In this document: positions 25,271-34,083 of the stretch, piece by piece
Numbering within the stretch: the first letter of the stretch is position 1
How the letters are laid out: every line of letters begins with the position of its first letter
NCBI GenBank assembly: GCA_040403315.1
Contig: JBBAKX010000003.1
Location: 62,001-126,000, forward strand
Origin: CAMCXT01 sp040403315
GTDB taxonomy: Bacteria; Bacteroidota; Bacteroidia; M30B66
Length of the DNA: 64,000 nt
Direction: 5' to 3'
Program-made: the position numbers and the translations under genes
The notes under the pieces: generated by a model
What the model was told of the DNA's origin: nothing
The model's database searches: none
The model's input: the letters and a program-made list of their open reading frames with translations, nothing else

Positions 25271-26014
25271 TTGAAGCCGCTTCTCACCGTTTTCTGCTTA
25301 ATGATTTCAATTTTTTCAGAAGGACAAGATTTTCTATCCGCGCAACTTAAGCATGTTAGGGTTTCTGAAGCATGGAAAGTAGAAAATGCTTCCATTGTCT
25401 CAAAGTTAAAAGCTGTTGGAGTTTCAAGTGCTAAATTTTACCTCTTTTTAAGAGCTTTCAAGCAAGAAAAGCAACTAGAGGCTTGGGTTTCGGCTTCGCC
25501 TGATGGGCCATATACTTTATTAGCAGCTTATAATGTTTGTGCAGCATCCGGAAGTCTTGGTCCGAAAATCAAGCAAGGTGATCAACAAGTGCCTGAAGGT
25601 GTTTATTGCATCGATCGTTTTAATCCTTCGTCGGCATTTCACCTTTCACTTGGTATTGATTATCCTAATGCGGCCGACAAAAAGCGAAGTACTAACCAAA
25701 ACCCTGGAGGCGACATCTTTATTCATGGCGCGTGTGCAAGCATTGGTTGTTTAGCTATCACAAATACTTATATCAATGAGTTGTATATGATCGCGGTATT
25801 AGCACGAAACGGCGGACAAACAAAAATCCCCGTGCATATTTTCCCTTTTCATATGGATGAAAATGCGATGCACCTCGTTGATAGAATCCAGTCAACAAAC
25901 CAATGGAAGCCTTTTTGGGAAAACCTTGCAATTGTTTATCGTTTCTTTGAGGAACAATCGAAGCCAGGTGTTTGGAAGTCGAACTCTTCGGGAAAATTTA
26001 TACTTTCAAAGTAA
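25271..26014 (+). CDS. YkuD-fold L,D-transpeptidase-family protein, DpaA/YafK-like
   Basis: A 247-residue exported protein. The start is a TTG at 25271: it gives a proper signal peptide (Lys-Pro, hydrophobic run, Ser-Glu-Gly-Gln ~19), while the next ATG, ten codons in, would leave almost none. The YkuD-type active site is IHGACASIGC with His152 and catalytic Cys160. The preceding Gln-Val-Pro-Glu-Gly-Val-Tyr and Asp-Tyr-Pro-Asn-Ala segments resemble the YafK/DpaA branch, which in E. coli cuts the link between peptidoglycan and Lpp. Lpp is not expected in Bacteroidota, so the substrate is uncertain. A Crp/Fnr gene follows after 36 bp. Confidence 0.82.
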   Translation: MKPLLTVFCLMISIFSEGQDFLSAQLKHVRVSEAWKVENASIVSKLKAVGVSSAKFYLFLRAFKQEKQLEAWVSASPDGPYTLLAAYNVCAASGSLGPKIKQGDQQVPEGVYCIDRFNPSSAFHLSLGIDYPNAADKKRSTNQNPGGDIFIHGACASIGCLAITNTYINELYMIAVLARNGGQTKIPVHIFPFHMDENAMHLVDRIQSTNQWKPFWENLAIVYRFFEEQSKPGVWKSNSSGKFILSK

Positions 26015-26050
26015 TGTTTTGGAAGATATTTTTATATTTGGTAGTTCAAC

Positions 26051-26644
26051 ATGGTACAATTGAAATCTGCCCTCGACATTTTCCGGTCGCAACTTAATGA
26101 CTTGCACACGCTTCCTTTGGCCGATTGGAAGAGGTTTTCCAGTATTTGGCATTTGCATGAAATGGGCAGAAAAGAATTGATGACCCGTCAAGGAGAATCT
26201 GAACGTTATGCCTATTTTGTTTTAGAAGGTTTGCAACGTGCCTTTTATTCTGATGATCGTGGAAAAGAGCACACTGTGGTTTTTACTTATCCAAACTCAT
26301 TTTCGGGTGTCGCTGATTCATTTTTGCTAGGGAAGCCAGCCTTGTACGATATGGAAACCCTTACCAAGAGTAAGTTTCTTCGTGCCGATCGGGTGGCAGT
26401 TTTAGATCTTTGTCATTCGCATCCCGAAATTCTAAAACTTATTCATCAAGCTACTTCTATTGCGCTCCGACTTGCAGTGCAAAGGCAAATCGAACTCATG
26501 GCATGTTCTGCAGAAGAAAAATTTAGATTGATCATGGGAAGAAGTCCACAATTGCTTAATCTTTCTCCACAGAAGTACATAGCATCCTATTTAGGGATGG
26601 ATCCTGCAACATTTTCGAAGCTAATCAGTCGAGTAGAATTCTAG
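26051..26644 (+). CDS. Crp/Fnr family transcription regulator
   Basis: A 197-residue protein with a cyclic-nucleotide-binding-like beta-roll (~25-125; Gly-Glu-Ser-Glu-Arg-Tyr-Ala-Tyr-Phe-Val-Leu-Glu-Gly, then Phe-Ser-Gly-Val), a long dimerisation helix, and a short C-terminal HTH whose recognition helix reads Ile-Ala-Ser-Tyr-Leu-Gly-Met-Asp-Pro-Ala-Thr-Phe-Ser-Lys-Leu. There is no CxxC-type iron-sulphur cysteine cluster, and the cAMP-binding residues of Crp are not evident, so the signal is unknown. The protein ends soon after the recognition helix, as is usual for this Bacteroidota subgroup. It may be co-transcribed with the upstream L,D-transpeptidase-like gene. Confidence 0.85.
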   Translation: MVQLKSALDIFRSQLNDLHTLPLADWKRFSSIWHLHEMGRKELMTRQGESERYAYFVLEGLQRAFYSDDRGKEHTVVFTYPNSFSGVADSFLLGKPALYDMETLTKSKFLRADRVAVLDLCHSHPEILKLIHQATSIALRLAVQRQIELMACSAEEKFRLIMGRSPQLLNLSPQKYIASYLGMDPATFSKLISRVEF

Positions 26645-27022
26645 CATTATTAAAAGCATAGACTTTAAAAATACTCTCCGATTTTCAATTGAACACAAGA
26701 AAAGTCATCCTCCCAAAAAATGGCTCTTGGGTGATAATTTCCTACCGATTCTTTGAGAGAATTCGATATTTAACCCCTATTTGAAGCTAATAATTTCCTG
26801 AAACCTTCCTAAAAAGGGATCGATAACATCAACTTTACAATTCCTTAATCGACATTGATTTTGGTTCACAGGAATCTCAATTTACCTTTTTTTGCACCTT
26901 TGTCAACTAGCCAGCAAATTAGTCGAACGGTCGAAATCGGAAATTTTAAGAAATGTAAATCGCTGATAATTAAGACAAAAAGAAAGGGCGTCCTAAAAAT
27001 AGAACGCCCTTTTATCTTTTTG
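26645..27022. other. intergenic region, 378 bp
   Basis: No supportable protein gene on either strand. The right end holds the tRNA-His terminator (26983-27012). The left ~330 bp are AT-rich with stop codons in all frames and no terminator-like structure after the Crp/Fnr gene that I could find. Confidence 0.5.
26974..27012 (-). terminator. terminator of tRNA-His
   Basis: Minus-strand 9-bp GC-rich stem (27004-27012 with 26983-26991), 12-base loop, then a T-rich run (plus-strand A 26977-26981). It starts 10 bp after the tRNA. Confidence 0.8.
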
Positions 27023-27097
27023 GGTGGCTAATGGGGCTCGAACCCACGACCTCTAGATCCACAAACTAGCGCTCTAACCGCCTGAGCTATAACCACC
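27023..27097 (-). tRNA. tRNA-His (GTG)
   Basis: A 75-base cloverleaf on the minus strand. Anticodon loop TTGTGGA (anticodon GTG at 27060-27062), D-arm GCTC/GAGC, T-arm GTGGG-TTCGAGC-CCCAT with one weak pair, and the histidine hallmark extra 5' G (G-1, position 27097) facing C73 (27023). The innermost anticodon-stem pair (31-39) is a T-T mismatch. CCA is not encoded. Confidence 0.93.
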
Positions 27098-27109
27098 GTA
27101 TCGAGGGCG

Positions 27110-27117
27110 CAAATATA
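27110..27117 (-). promoter_or_regulatory. candidate -7 box of tRNA-His
   Basis: Minus-strand TATATTTG matches TAnnTTTG in full, 13 bases before the mature 5' end. The nearest TTG upstream gives a spacer of only 15, shorter than usual. Confidence 0.5.
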
Positions 27118-27314
27118 GCAATTCATTAATTTCAAAAAATCGGTTCAAAAACTTTATTGTAATTTTGTCGCAGAATTCAGGATTTTGAAACGACCTCCCT
27201 AAATGTAGGACCAAGTGATCTACAACGACTGTGAATATTTCGTTGCAATTACGCACGATGCATTTGTGTAACGAATCGTTTCTCTCATTTATCTTAATCC
27301 TGTAGTTTTTTTTC

Positions 27315-28625
27315 ATGTTAATACAAATACTGATTACCCTTTTACTTGTTGTACTGAACGGTTTTTTCGTTGCAGCTGAATTCGCTATCGTCAAAGTTCG
27401 TCATTCACAAGTTGAACTCCGAGCTACACAAGGCAGCGGCGTTGCTAAAATAGCAAAGCATATACTCGATCATCTCGATGGTTACCTCAGTGCCTGTCAA
27501 CTCGGAATTACCATTGCCAGTCTTGCACTTGGTTGGATTGGCGAAGCTGTTGTGAATGATATTGTTCTTTCGATTATGGATAATCTAGGTTATACCATGA
27601 CAGTAGAAGCATCACATGCCATTTCAATACCGATTGCCTTTTCACTCATCACTGTATTACATATAGTATTGGGCGAACAAGTGCCAAAAACTGCCGCTAT
27701 CCGCAAGCCGCTTCCAACAACTTTCTTTGTTGCCGTTCCACTTCGTGTAATTTATTTTGTCTTTCGTCCGTTAATCTGGGCGCTCAATGGCTTGTCGATC
27801 CTCACCTTGAAAATTTTTGGTTTGGCAGGTGCCGACCACGTTGAAATTCACACCGAAGAGGAACTTCGAATGATACTCACCGAATCGGAAGAAGGTGGAG
27901 CTATCAAGCCATCCGAGCACGAACTTATCCAGAACGTTTTTGAATTCGACGATCGAATTGTACGTCAGATCTATATCCCACGTACACGTGTAATGGCGAT
28001 TGACATTGACGACGACCTCGAAAAGAATATCGAGAAAGTGATCGAAGAAGGATATTCAAGAATGCCAGTTTACAAAGACAGCATCGACAATATTCTTGGA
28101 ATCGTTCACGCAAAAGACCTTATTCGACTGATACATAAAAAGCAAATCATCGATCTTGAAGGCATGTTGCGCCCTGCTTATTATGTTCCGATGAGTAAGC
28201 AAGTGAATGATTTACTGCGTGAATTGCAACGTCAGCATATACAAATGGCTATCGTTACAAACGAATTTGGTGGAACTGAAGGAATTGTAACAATGGAAGA
28301 TATCATCGAAGAACTCGTGGGTGAAATCCAAGATGAGCACGATGAGGAAAAACCTGCAGTGGAGAAGAAATCCGAAATGGAATACTTAGTAAATGCAACT
28401 GCTAACATTTCTGATGTAAACGATCTGCTTCCTATTTCCTTAGAAGAAGGAACGGATTACGAAACCGTTTCAGGCTTGGTGAACAAAATTTTTGGTGGAA
28501 TTCCCGCTGTGAACGAAGGTGTTGATTATGGCGGCTATCGATTCACAATTACAAAGCGCTTCAAGCACAGCGTAGAACAAGTGCGGCTTACTGTTATAGA
28601 CACAGACGCCGTGCACAACGATTAA
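27315..28625 (+). CDS. CNNM/CBS-domain membrane protein (CorC/HlyC-like, hemolysin family)
   Basis: A 436-residue protein with the three-part plan of the family: a CNNM (DUF21) membrane domain at ~1-190 with the Gly-Phe-Phe-Val-Ala-Ala-Glu-Phe-Ala start and Gly-Glu-Gln-Val-Pro-Lys-Thr motif; a CBS pair at ~205-325, with Glu-Gly-Tyr-Ser-Arg-Met-Pro-Val-Tyr and Glu-Phe-Gly-Gly-Thr-Glu-Gly-Ile-Val-Thr; and a C-terminal CorC/HlyC domain. Relatives are linked to magnesium or cobalt efflux. In several Bacteroidota such a gene lies between lptC and ppiD; here it sits elsewhere, 4 bp before a copper-type ATPase gene. Confidence 0.9.
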   Translation: MLIQILITLLLVVLNGFFVAAEFAIVKVRHSQVELRATQGSGVAKIAKHILDHLDGYLSACQLGITIASLALGWIGEAVVNDIVLSIMDNLGYTMTVEASHAISIPIAFSLITVLHIVLGEQVPKTAAIRKPLPTTFFVAVPLRVIYFVFRPLIWALNGLSILTLKIFGLAGADHVEIHTEEELRMILTESEEGGAIKPSEHELIQNVFEFDDRIVRQIYIPRTRVMAIDIDDDLEKNIEKVIEEGYSRMPVYKDSIDNILGIVHAKDLIRLIHKKQIIDLEGMLRPAYYVPMSKQVNDLLRELQRQHIQMAIVTNEFGGTEGIVTMEDIIEELVGEIQDEHDEEKPAVEKKSEMEYLVNATANISDVNDLLPISLEEGTDYETVSGLVNKIFGGIPAVNEGVDYGGYRFTITKRFKHSVEQVRLTVIDTDAVHND

Positions 28626-28629
28626 AATA

Positions 28630-30768
28630 ATGATGCTGCAAAGCCCGTCGAAGTTGGAGGCTCCGGAAATCGTCTGGAAAGTCGACGGGATGACTTGCGC
28701 AAATTGTGCTCAAGGAATTCGAAAAGTATTGGTAAAAAAAGGCTTGGAAGACGCCCATGCGAGCTTCGCAAATGGAGAGGTGTCTTTCACACAAGTCGAA
28801 GATTATGCGTTAGATCAAGTTAAGATCGACATTGAAAATCTCGGTTACTCTGTGCAAATTGAGCAGAATAATCAACCTAAACCACGGTTTTCAGCACTCG
28901 AGAAACGCCTTCTCTTTTCGATCATTTTTACGATTCCTTTGCTGTTGCACATGGTGGTTGATCTTCCAATTTTGCACAAGCCAATTGTCCAATTGCTACT
29001 GAGCATTCCGGTAATGTTAGTTGGTCTAGATTATTTTGGAAGAAGTGCTTGGAACTCATTAAAAACCGGCATTCCCAATATGGATGTGCTGATTACCATT
29101 GGTTCAACATCCGCGTTTCTATATAGTGTTTTTGGTGCCTTTGTGCTTGATCCATCGCAAGCCCACAATTATTTGTTTTTTGAAACTGCAGCCAGCATCA
29201 TTACTTTGGTGTTGCTTGGAAATGTGCTCGAACAGCGCTCTGTAAAACAAACTGGAAGTGCTCTCAGAGCTTTGGCCGCCTTGATCCCTTTAGAAGCCAT
29301 CCGCGTAGATCTTTCTCATGGTCATGAAAATTTGGAAACCATTTCGGTCGACAAAATCAAAACCGCTGATCTGCTGCGCGTAAACGAAGGTGGAAGAGTT
29401 CCATCAGATGGTATTGTGTTTCAAGGTGAAGGTTTGGTTGATGAAAGCATGATCACAGGCGAAAGCCTCCCAGTGCAAAAAAATCTCAACCAAGAAATTA
29501 TAGGTGGAACCTTATTAATCAGTGGCAATATTCTGATGAAAGTCACCAGAACTGGAAAACAAACTACATTGTCTAGTATTGTTGAAATGGTTCGTAAGGC
29601 TCAAAACGACAAGCCACCAGTGCAAAAGCTTGGCGACAAAATCAGCTCAGTGTTCGTGCCTGCAGTTTTACTTATTGCACTGGTTACGCTTATTGTTTCC
29701 AAATCTTTAGGGCTTACTTGGAGCGATAGTCTGATGCATTCGATCGCAGTGCTTGTTATTTCTTGTCCTTGTGCAATGGGTCTTGCTACTCCAACAGCAA
29801 TAATGGCTGGATTGGGAAGCGCTGCTCAAAAAGGTGTGCTCTTTCGCAGTGGTACTGATGTGGAAATGTTAGCCAAAACACAAATCTTGGTTTTCGATAA
29901 AACGGGTACACTTACCGAGGGCCGCTTCAGTCTCCAACAACTAAAAATCTACAATGAAACCTACAAAGATTCAGTAGATTCGATAGTAATAGCACTCGAA
30001 AATGCCTCCAATCATCCTTTGGCAGCTTCATTAAGAGAGATTTTTAAAGGGGTGATCCCCGTGGCAATGACCGATATTTTAGAAGTGAAAGGTATCGGTA
30101 TGCAAGGAGTGCTTTCGGATGGCAGCATCGTGAAACTTGGTTCTGGGAAAGTCTTGAATCAAACAAATAAGGCTTCACATGATTTGTATCTTACTGTTAA
30201 CAACGAACTAATTGCAGGATTAGACTTGATGGATGTGCTCAAGCCAGATGCAGCTTCAACAATTTCAACATTGAAAGAGTTAGGTTACCGCGTGGTTATG
30301 CTAAGTGGCGATCGAAATTCGACCTGCGAAAGGGTAGGGCAGGCCGCTGGAATCGATGAAATTATCAGTGAATGCTTACCTAGCGATAAAGTGCGCATTA
30401 TTGGAGAGTTGAAAAAGGAAGCCAAAGTGGCCATGATTGGCGATGGAATAAATGATGCACCTGCTCTCCATGCCGCTGATGTCTCAGTTTCGATGAGCGC
30501 TGCAAGTCAGATAGCGATTGATTCTGCGGGAGTTATCCTCACTTCAGGCAATAATCTTTCAGAGATTCTTACAGCGCTGAAGATTAGTAAATTAACCCTC
30601 CGAACTATTCGGCAAAATCTATTTTGGGCATTCTTTTACAATGTTGTCGCGATTCCCGTTGCCGCAGTTGGATTTTTAAGTCCGATGATTGCCGCATTTT
30701 CGATGGCATTTTCTGACGTGGTCGTAATTGGAAATTCTATCAGATTGAAACTACGACGTATCAATTAA
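28630..30768 (+). CDS. copA: heavy-metal P1B-type ATPase, probably Cu(I) exporter
   Basis: A 712-residue P-type ATPase with one N-terminal heavy-metal-associated domain (GMTCANC, Cys23 and Cys26), eight predicted transmembrane helices, TGES (277-280), the ion-site CPC (379-381), phosphorylation motif DKTGT (Asp423), the SNHPLA nucleotide-binding motif, and GDGINDAPAL. The CPC and the YN pair in helix 7 fit Cu(I) pumps. The helix 8 motif, normally MxxSS, reads MAFSD (692-696), so one of the expected copper-site serines is Asp. It follows the CNNM gene by 4 bp and may share its transcript. No copper-sensing regulator or chaperone gene is adjacent. Confidence 0.9.
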   Translation: MMLQSPSKLEAPEIVWKVDGMTCANCAQGIRKVLVKKGLEDAHASFANGEVSFTQVEDYALDQVKIDIENLGYSVQIEQNNQPKPRFSALEKRLLFSIIFTIPLLLHMVVDLPILHKPIVQLLLSIPVMLVGLDYFGRSAWNSLKTGIPNMDVLITIGSTSAFLYSVFGAFVLDPSQAHNYLFFETAASIITLVLLGNVLEQRSVKQTGSALRALAALIPLEAIRVDLSHGHENLETISVDKIKTADLLRVNEGGRVPSDGIVFQGEGLVDESMITGESLPVQKNLNQEIIGGTLLISGNILMKVTRTGKQTTLSSIVEMVRKAQNDKPPVQKLGDKISSVFVPAVLLIALVTLIVSKSLGLTWSDSLMHSIAVLVISCPCAMGLATPTAIMAGLGSAAQKGVLFRSGTDVEMLAKTQILVFDKTGTLTEGRFSLQQLKIYNETYKDSVDSIVIALENASNHPLAASLREIFKGVIPVAMTDILEVKGIGMQGVLSDGSIVKLGSGKVLNQTNKASHDLYLTVNNELIAGLDLMDVLKPDAASTISTLKELGYRVVMLSGDRNSTCERVGQAAGIDEIISECLPSDKVRIIGELKKEAKVAMIGDGINDAPALHAADVSVSMSAASQIAIDSAGVILTSGNNLSEILTALKISKLTLRTIRQNLFWAFFYNVVAIPVAAVGFLSPMIAAFSMAFSDVVVIGNSIRLKLRRIN

Positions 30769-30805
30769 CGATTAAATCATATACTTTCACCGAAGAATTT
30801 TTACT

Positions 30806-31987
30806 TTGAGCGACAGTCCGGAATTTCACATAGTTTTTCTAGCTTCCTGGTATCCGGGACCTAAACATCCATTGCTTGGTATTTTTATCCGGCGACATGC
30901 CGAAGCTGTAGCCCAACAACAAAAGGTTACTGTGCTTCATGCCGTTCCGGACCTTTCGATGAAAGAAGGTGAGTTTCGCATTGAAAAACACGAAAACGGA
31001 AACCTTCGTGAAGTGATAATGCATTACGGAAAAAAAACCAGAAGGAACAAGTTTTTGCAAGCTATTGCCCATTTCAAGCTATTGAAAAAGCATTATCGTT
31101 TTGGTGCTGAAAAAGTGGAGCAATGGTACGGTAAACCAGATCTTCTTCACCTTCATGTCGCGTGGCCACTTGGTGCTATTGCAAAGCGCTTGGCGCGGAT
31201 GTGGAAGATTCCATATGTTGTTACTGAACATTGGACTGGTTATCAGCCCGAAGATGATCGCTACCGTGGATACGCGATGCGAAGTCTCACAAGAAAAACG
31301 TTGCGAAGTGCTAAAGCCATCCTCCCTGTGAGTGAAAGCTTGAAAAATGCGATGATCAGCCATGGTTTGAAGGGAAATTATATAGTTGTTCCCAATGTGG
31401 TGGACGATGAGCTTTTTTATCCAGCCAATGAACCCATTGAAGGCTTGAAATTGCTTCACGTTTCATCGCTCGATGATGCACAAAAAAATGTAAGTGGATT
31501 GCTTCGGCAGTTTGTACAAATCAAACGTCAACATCCACAAGCTGAACTGAATATTGTGGGCTCAGGTGCAGATGAATCGGCAATAAAACGTTTGTCTAAC
31601 GAGCTTGGCCTCACATTTAGAGGTGTTAATTTTTTAGGAAAACTCGAAGGGGAAGCTTTGGCGAAAGTGTACGGTGAATCCTCTGTTTTTATTCTGAATA
31701 GTCGTTATGAAACACAAGGTGTTGTGCTTTTAGAAGCGATGCTCTGTGGTATTCCGGTAGTTGTACCAAATATTGGAGGAATTCCGGAGTTTGTTAATGA
31801 ATCAAATGGTGTGATGTTCGAAAGCGGCGACGAAAAAGGCCTCACACGTGCCTTTGAACAATGGTTCGAAACGAAATCTAATTTTGAACCGACTACTATT
31901 CGACGAGACATACAAGCCAGATTTGGAAAGAAGGCTATAGCGAATCAACTCATCGAAATCTATCAAAATATCTTGTCACGATGTTAA
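30806..31987 (+). CDS. glycosyltransferase family 4 protein (glycan cluster)
   Basis: A 393-residue GT-B glycosyltransferase. The start is a TTG at 30806, since no ATG lies before the conserved N-terminal strand (Val-Phe-Leu-Ala-Ser-Trp-Tyr-Pro). The donor site contains a standard E-x7-E motif (ETQGVVLLE) and Asn-Ile-Gly-Gly-Ile-Pro-Glu. It also has the Thr-Glu-His-Trp-Thr-Gly-Tyr segment seen in many surface-polysaccharide transferases. Its end overlaps the flippase gene by 7 bp. It is the first gene of a four-gene block (glycosyltransferase, flippase, methyltransferase, asparagine synthase) that probably makes or decorates a surface glycan. Confidence 0.87.
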   Translation: MSDSPEFHIVFLASWYPGPKHPLLGIFIRRHAEAVAQQQKVTVLHAVPDLSMKEGEFRIEKHENGNLREVIMHYGKKTRRNKFLQAIAHFKLLKKHYRFGAEKVEQWYGKPDLLHLHVAWPLGAIAKRLARMWKIPYVVTEHWTGYQPEDDRYRGYAMRSLTRKTLRSAKAILPVSESLKNAMISHGLKGNYIVVPNVVDDELFYPANEPIEGLKLLHVSSLDDAQKNVSGLLRQFVQIKRQHPQAELNIVGSGADESAIKRLSNELGLTFRGVNFLGKLEGEALAKVYGESSVFILNSRYETQGVVLLEAMLCGIPVVVPNIGGIPEFVNESNGVMFESGDEKGLTRAFEQWFETKSNFEPTTIRRDIQARFGKKAIANQLIEIYQNILSRC

Positions 31988-33261
31988 AACTGATGCTCTC
32001 GACTTTTATCAGTCGATTGGCCACTGCAGTCGTGAATTTTGGCGTAATTGTTTTGATCTCCAGAACATTAGGTCCTGAAGGAAAAGGTTTATCTACCTTA
32101 TTATTAGTGACTTTGGTGAGCGTACAGATGCTGTGCGATTTTGCTGGAGGCGCTGCCTTGGTTTACCTTTCATCTCGATACAAAATTTTTAGTTTAATCA
32201 TTCCTACGTGGACTTGGGCTGCAATCTGCAGCTTTGGTTTGGGTGTATATCTTACTTTTTCAGATCAACATCAACTGCACGAGATTGGCTGGCAAGCTGG
32301 CTTGTTGTGCTTTATCAACACCACATATACTTTACATATTCATCTGCTTAACGGCCGCGAATGGTTCAAGTTAGCCTCTGGTTTATTGTTGCTACAAGCC
32401 TGCATCACATTTGTAAGTTTATTTTTTATGCTCCGGGCCGAGCCTGAAGTATTGGATTATTTCTACGCGCTTTATGTGAGCTGGGGAACACTTTGGTTGG
32501 TATCGATTGCCTGCATCTACTATATTCGAAAGGATACTCAATTGGTCGACGACGCAAAACTCAAAGCTTTTAGAATTCAAAAAGACATTCGAAGACTTTT
32601 TAGCACTGGTGCTGCCAACCAATTTGGTCACTTGCTTCAATTTTTTAATCAGCGGATTTTCTTTTGGTTCATGCCAGCTTACGGACTCGGAATTTACTCG
32701 AACGCTGTTGCTTTGAGCGAATCCATTTGGATGATCGCCGGAAGCGTTGCAATGGTTCAGTATGGGAAAATTTCGAACATGAGCGACCCGAAAAAGGCTG
32801 CCGAACTCACAGCCGAACTATTTCGAGCTACCCTTTGGATGAGTTTCCTTGCCGTGCTTGCTGCTGCAATTGTTCCTTCGAGCTTTTATGAATTACTTTT
32901 CGGTCCAGCCTTTAAAGACGTAAAACGTAGTTTGGTGGTGTTGCTTCCAGGCGTATTGTTTTTGTCGGGCTATTTAATTATTGGTCATTATTTTTCCGGT
33001 ACCGGGAAGTTTTACCGAAACAATTTGGCGATTCTCGCTGGAGTGATTGTAACTGCAAGCGGATTTCTGCTGATGCGCATTTTAGGAAACAACAAACCCG
33101 ATGAAATTTATGCAGCAACGATAACCAGTGTTGCGAATTTCGCCATCTTTTTTTCCGTTATTTGGTTTTTTAAAGCCGACACCGGTATTCATTGGAAGGC
33201 ACTCGTTCCCAGATGGAATGATGTTCAGCGCTTCGTGAAATGGTTCCGTCCGGCAGCCTGA
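31981..33261 (+). CDS. oligosaccharide flippase / Wzx-like membrane protein
   Basis: A 426-residue polytopic membrane protein with about 12 predicted helices. The N-terminal segment (Phe-Ile-Ser-Arg-Leu, then Leu-Ile-Ser-Arg-Thr-Leu-Gly-Pro-Glu-Gly-Lys-Gly) is characteristic of the polysaccharide biosynthesis branch of the MOP flippase superfamily. It should turn lipid-linked sugars from the cytoplasmic to the periplasmic face. The start lies inside the end of the upstream glycosyltransferase gene, and the methyltransferase gene follows after 3 bp. A Wzy-type polymerase is not seen beside it. Confidence 0.85.
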   Translation: MLKLMLSTFISRLATAVVNFGVIVLISRTLGPEGKGLSTLLLVTLVSVQMLCDFAGGAALVYLSSRYKIFSLIIPTWTWAAICSFGLGVYLTFSDQHQLHEIGWQAGLLCFINTTYTLHIHLLNGREWFKLASGLLLLQACITFVSLFFMLRAEPEVLDYFYALYVSWGTLWLVSIACIYYIRKDTQLVDDAKLKAFRIQKDIRRLFSTGAANQFGHLLQFFNQRIFFWFMPAYGLGIYSNAVALSESIWMIAGSVAMVQYGKISNMSDPKKAAELTAELFRATLWMSFLAVLAAAIVPSSFYELLFGPAFKDVKRSLVVLLPGVLFLSGYLIIGHYFSGTGKFYRNNLAILAGVIVTASGFLLMRILGNNKPDEIYAATITSVANFAIFFSVIWFFKADTGIHWKALVPRWNDVQRFVKWFRPAA

Positions 33262-33264
33262 GCA

Positions 33265-34083
33265 ATGTCGAATCAACGTAAAATCAGTAAATTCTTTAGA
33301 GCTGTTACCAAGGTAATCAAACAGCCCGCACTGCTTAATCTCGTTCTCGATCAGGAAGATGATCACCAACGGGAAATGCAGAAAATCAAATCATTAGAAC
33401 ATGGTTTTCCAGAACTTCCATTTTGGGATTTACTGCCTGAAAATAGCATCACCGTTGAACCATTTGCATTTTTAGAAGGAGGTTCTTTGGTTACCGACTT
33501 GGCATTGATCCGATTGATAGCCTTGAAAATTAGTGCCCAAAATTATTTTGAAATTGGAACTTGGCGAGGTGAAAGTGTGATGCAAGCTGCTGCTTCGGTG
33601 TCTACTTGTTATACTTTGAATTTGTCGGCTGAAGAAATGCGGCGACGCAACTGGGACGAAAAATACATTGCCTTGCATGGATATTTTTCCCTCGGTAACC
33701 CCCGTATCACGCACCTTGAAGGCGATTCTCGATCATTCGATTTCTCTCCTTTTATAGGTCAACAAGATTTAGTTTTTGTGGATGGCGACCATCATTTCGA
33801 TTCGGTAGTTCAAGACACGCAATCAGCATTTCGATTGGTAACGCCGAAAACTGGTGTGATCATCTGGCACGACTACGGCCACAATCCAGAATCGGTAAGA
33901 TGGAATGTGCTTCATGCTATTTGGAAGGGCACGCCCGAAGAATTTCGTAAAAATTTGTACACCGTTTCCAATACACTTTCAGCTGTGTATTATCCGTATT
34001 CAGATATAAAATCTGGAATAAGGCAATATCCTTCCGCTCCAAATCCTGGTTTTAGCGTCGAATTGAAGAAATACAAAGGCTAA
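33265..34083 (+). CDS. class I SAM-dependent methyltransferase (Methyltransf_24-like)
   Basis: A 272-residue protein. The SAM-binding glycine motif is Phe-Glu-Ile-Gly-Thr-Trp-Arg-Gly-Glu-Ser (~95-104). Acidic motifs are GDSRSFDF and FVDGDHHFDSV (~171-181), and a later Trp-His-Asp-Tyr-Gly may bind metal. This pattern fits the CmcI/TylF-like group that methylates sugars or small molecules. Placed between the flippase and the asparagine synthase genes (3 bp after one, sharing a base with the other), it probably modifies a glycan sugar. The acceptor is unknown. Confidence 0.8.
   Translation: MSNQRKISKFFRAVTKVIKQPALLNLVLDQEDDHQREMQKIKSLEHGFPELPFWDLLPENSITVEPFAFLEGGSLVTDLALIRLIALKISAQNYFEIGTWRGESVMQAAASVSTCYTLNLSAEEMRRRNWDEKYIALHGYFSLGNPRITHLEGDSRSFDFSPFIGQQDLVFVDGDHHFDSVVQDTQSAFRLVTPKTGVIIWHDYGHNPESVRWNVLHAIWKGTPEEFRKNLYTVSNTLSAVYYPYSDIKSGIRQYPSAPNPGFSVELKKYKG

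Noticed and set aside
27074..27394. 106-codon minus-strand frame overlapping tRNA-His and the CNNM gene start
   Set aside because: It runs through a tRNA gene and its promoter and into the opposite strand of a well supported gene.
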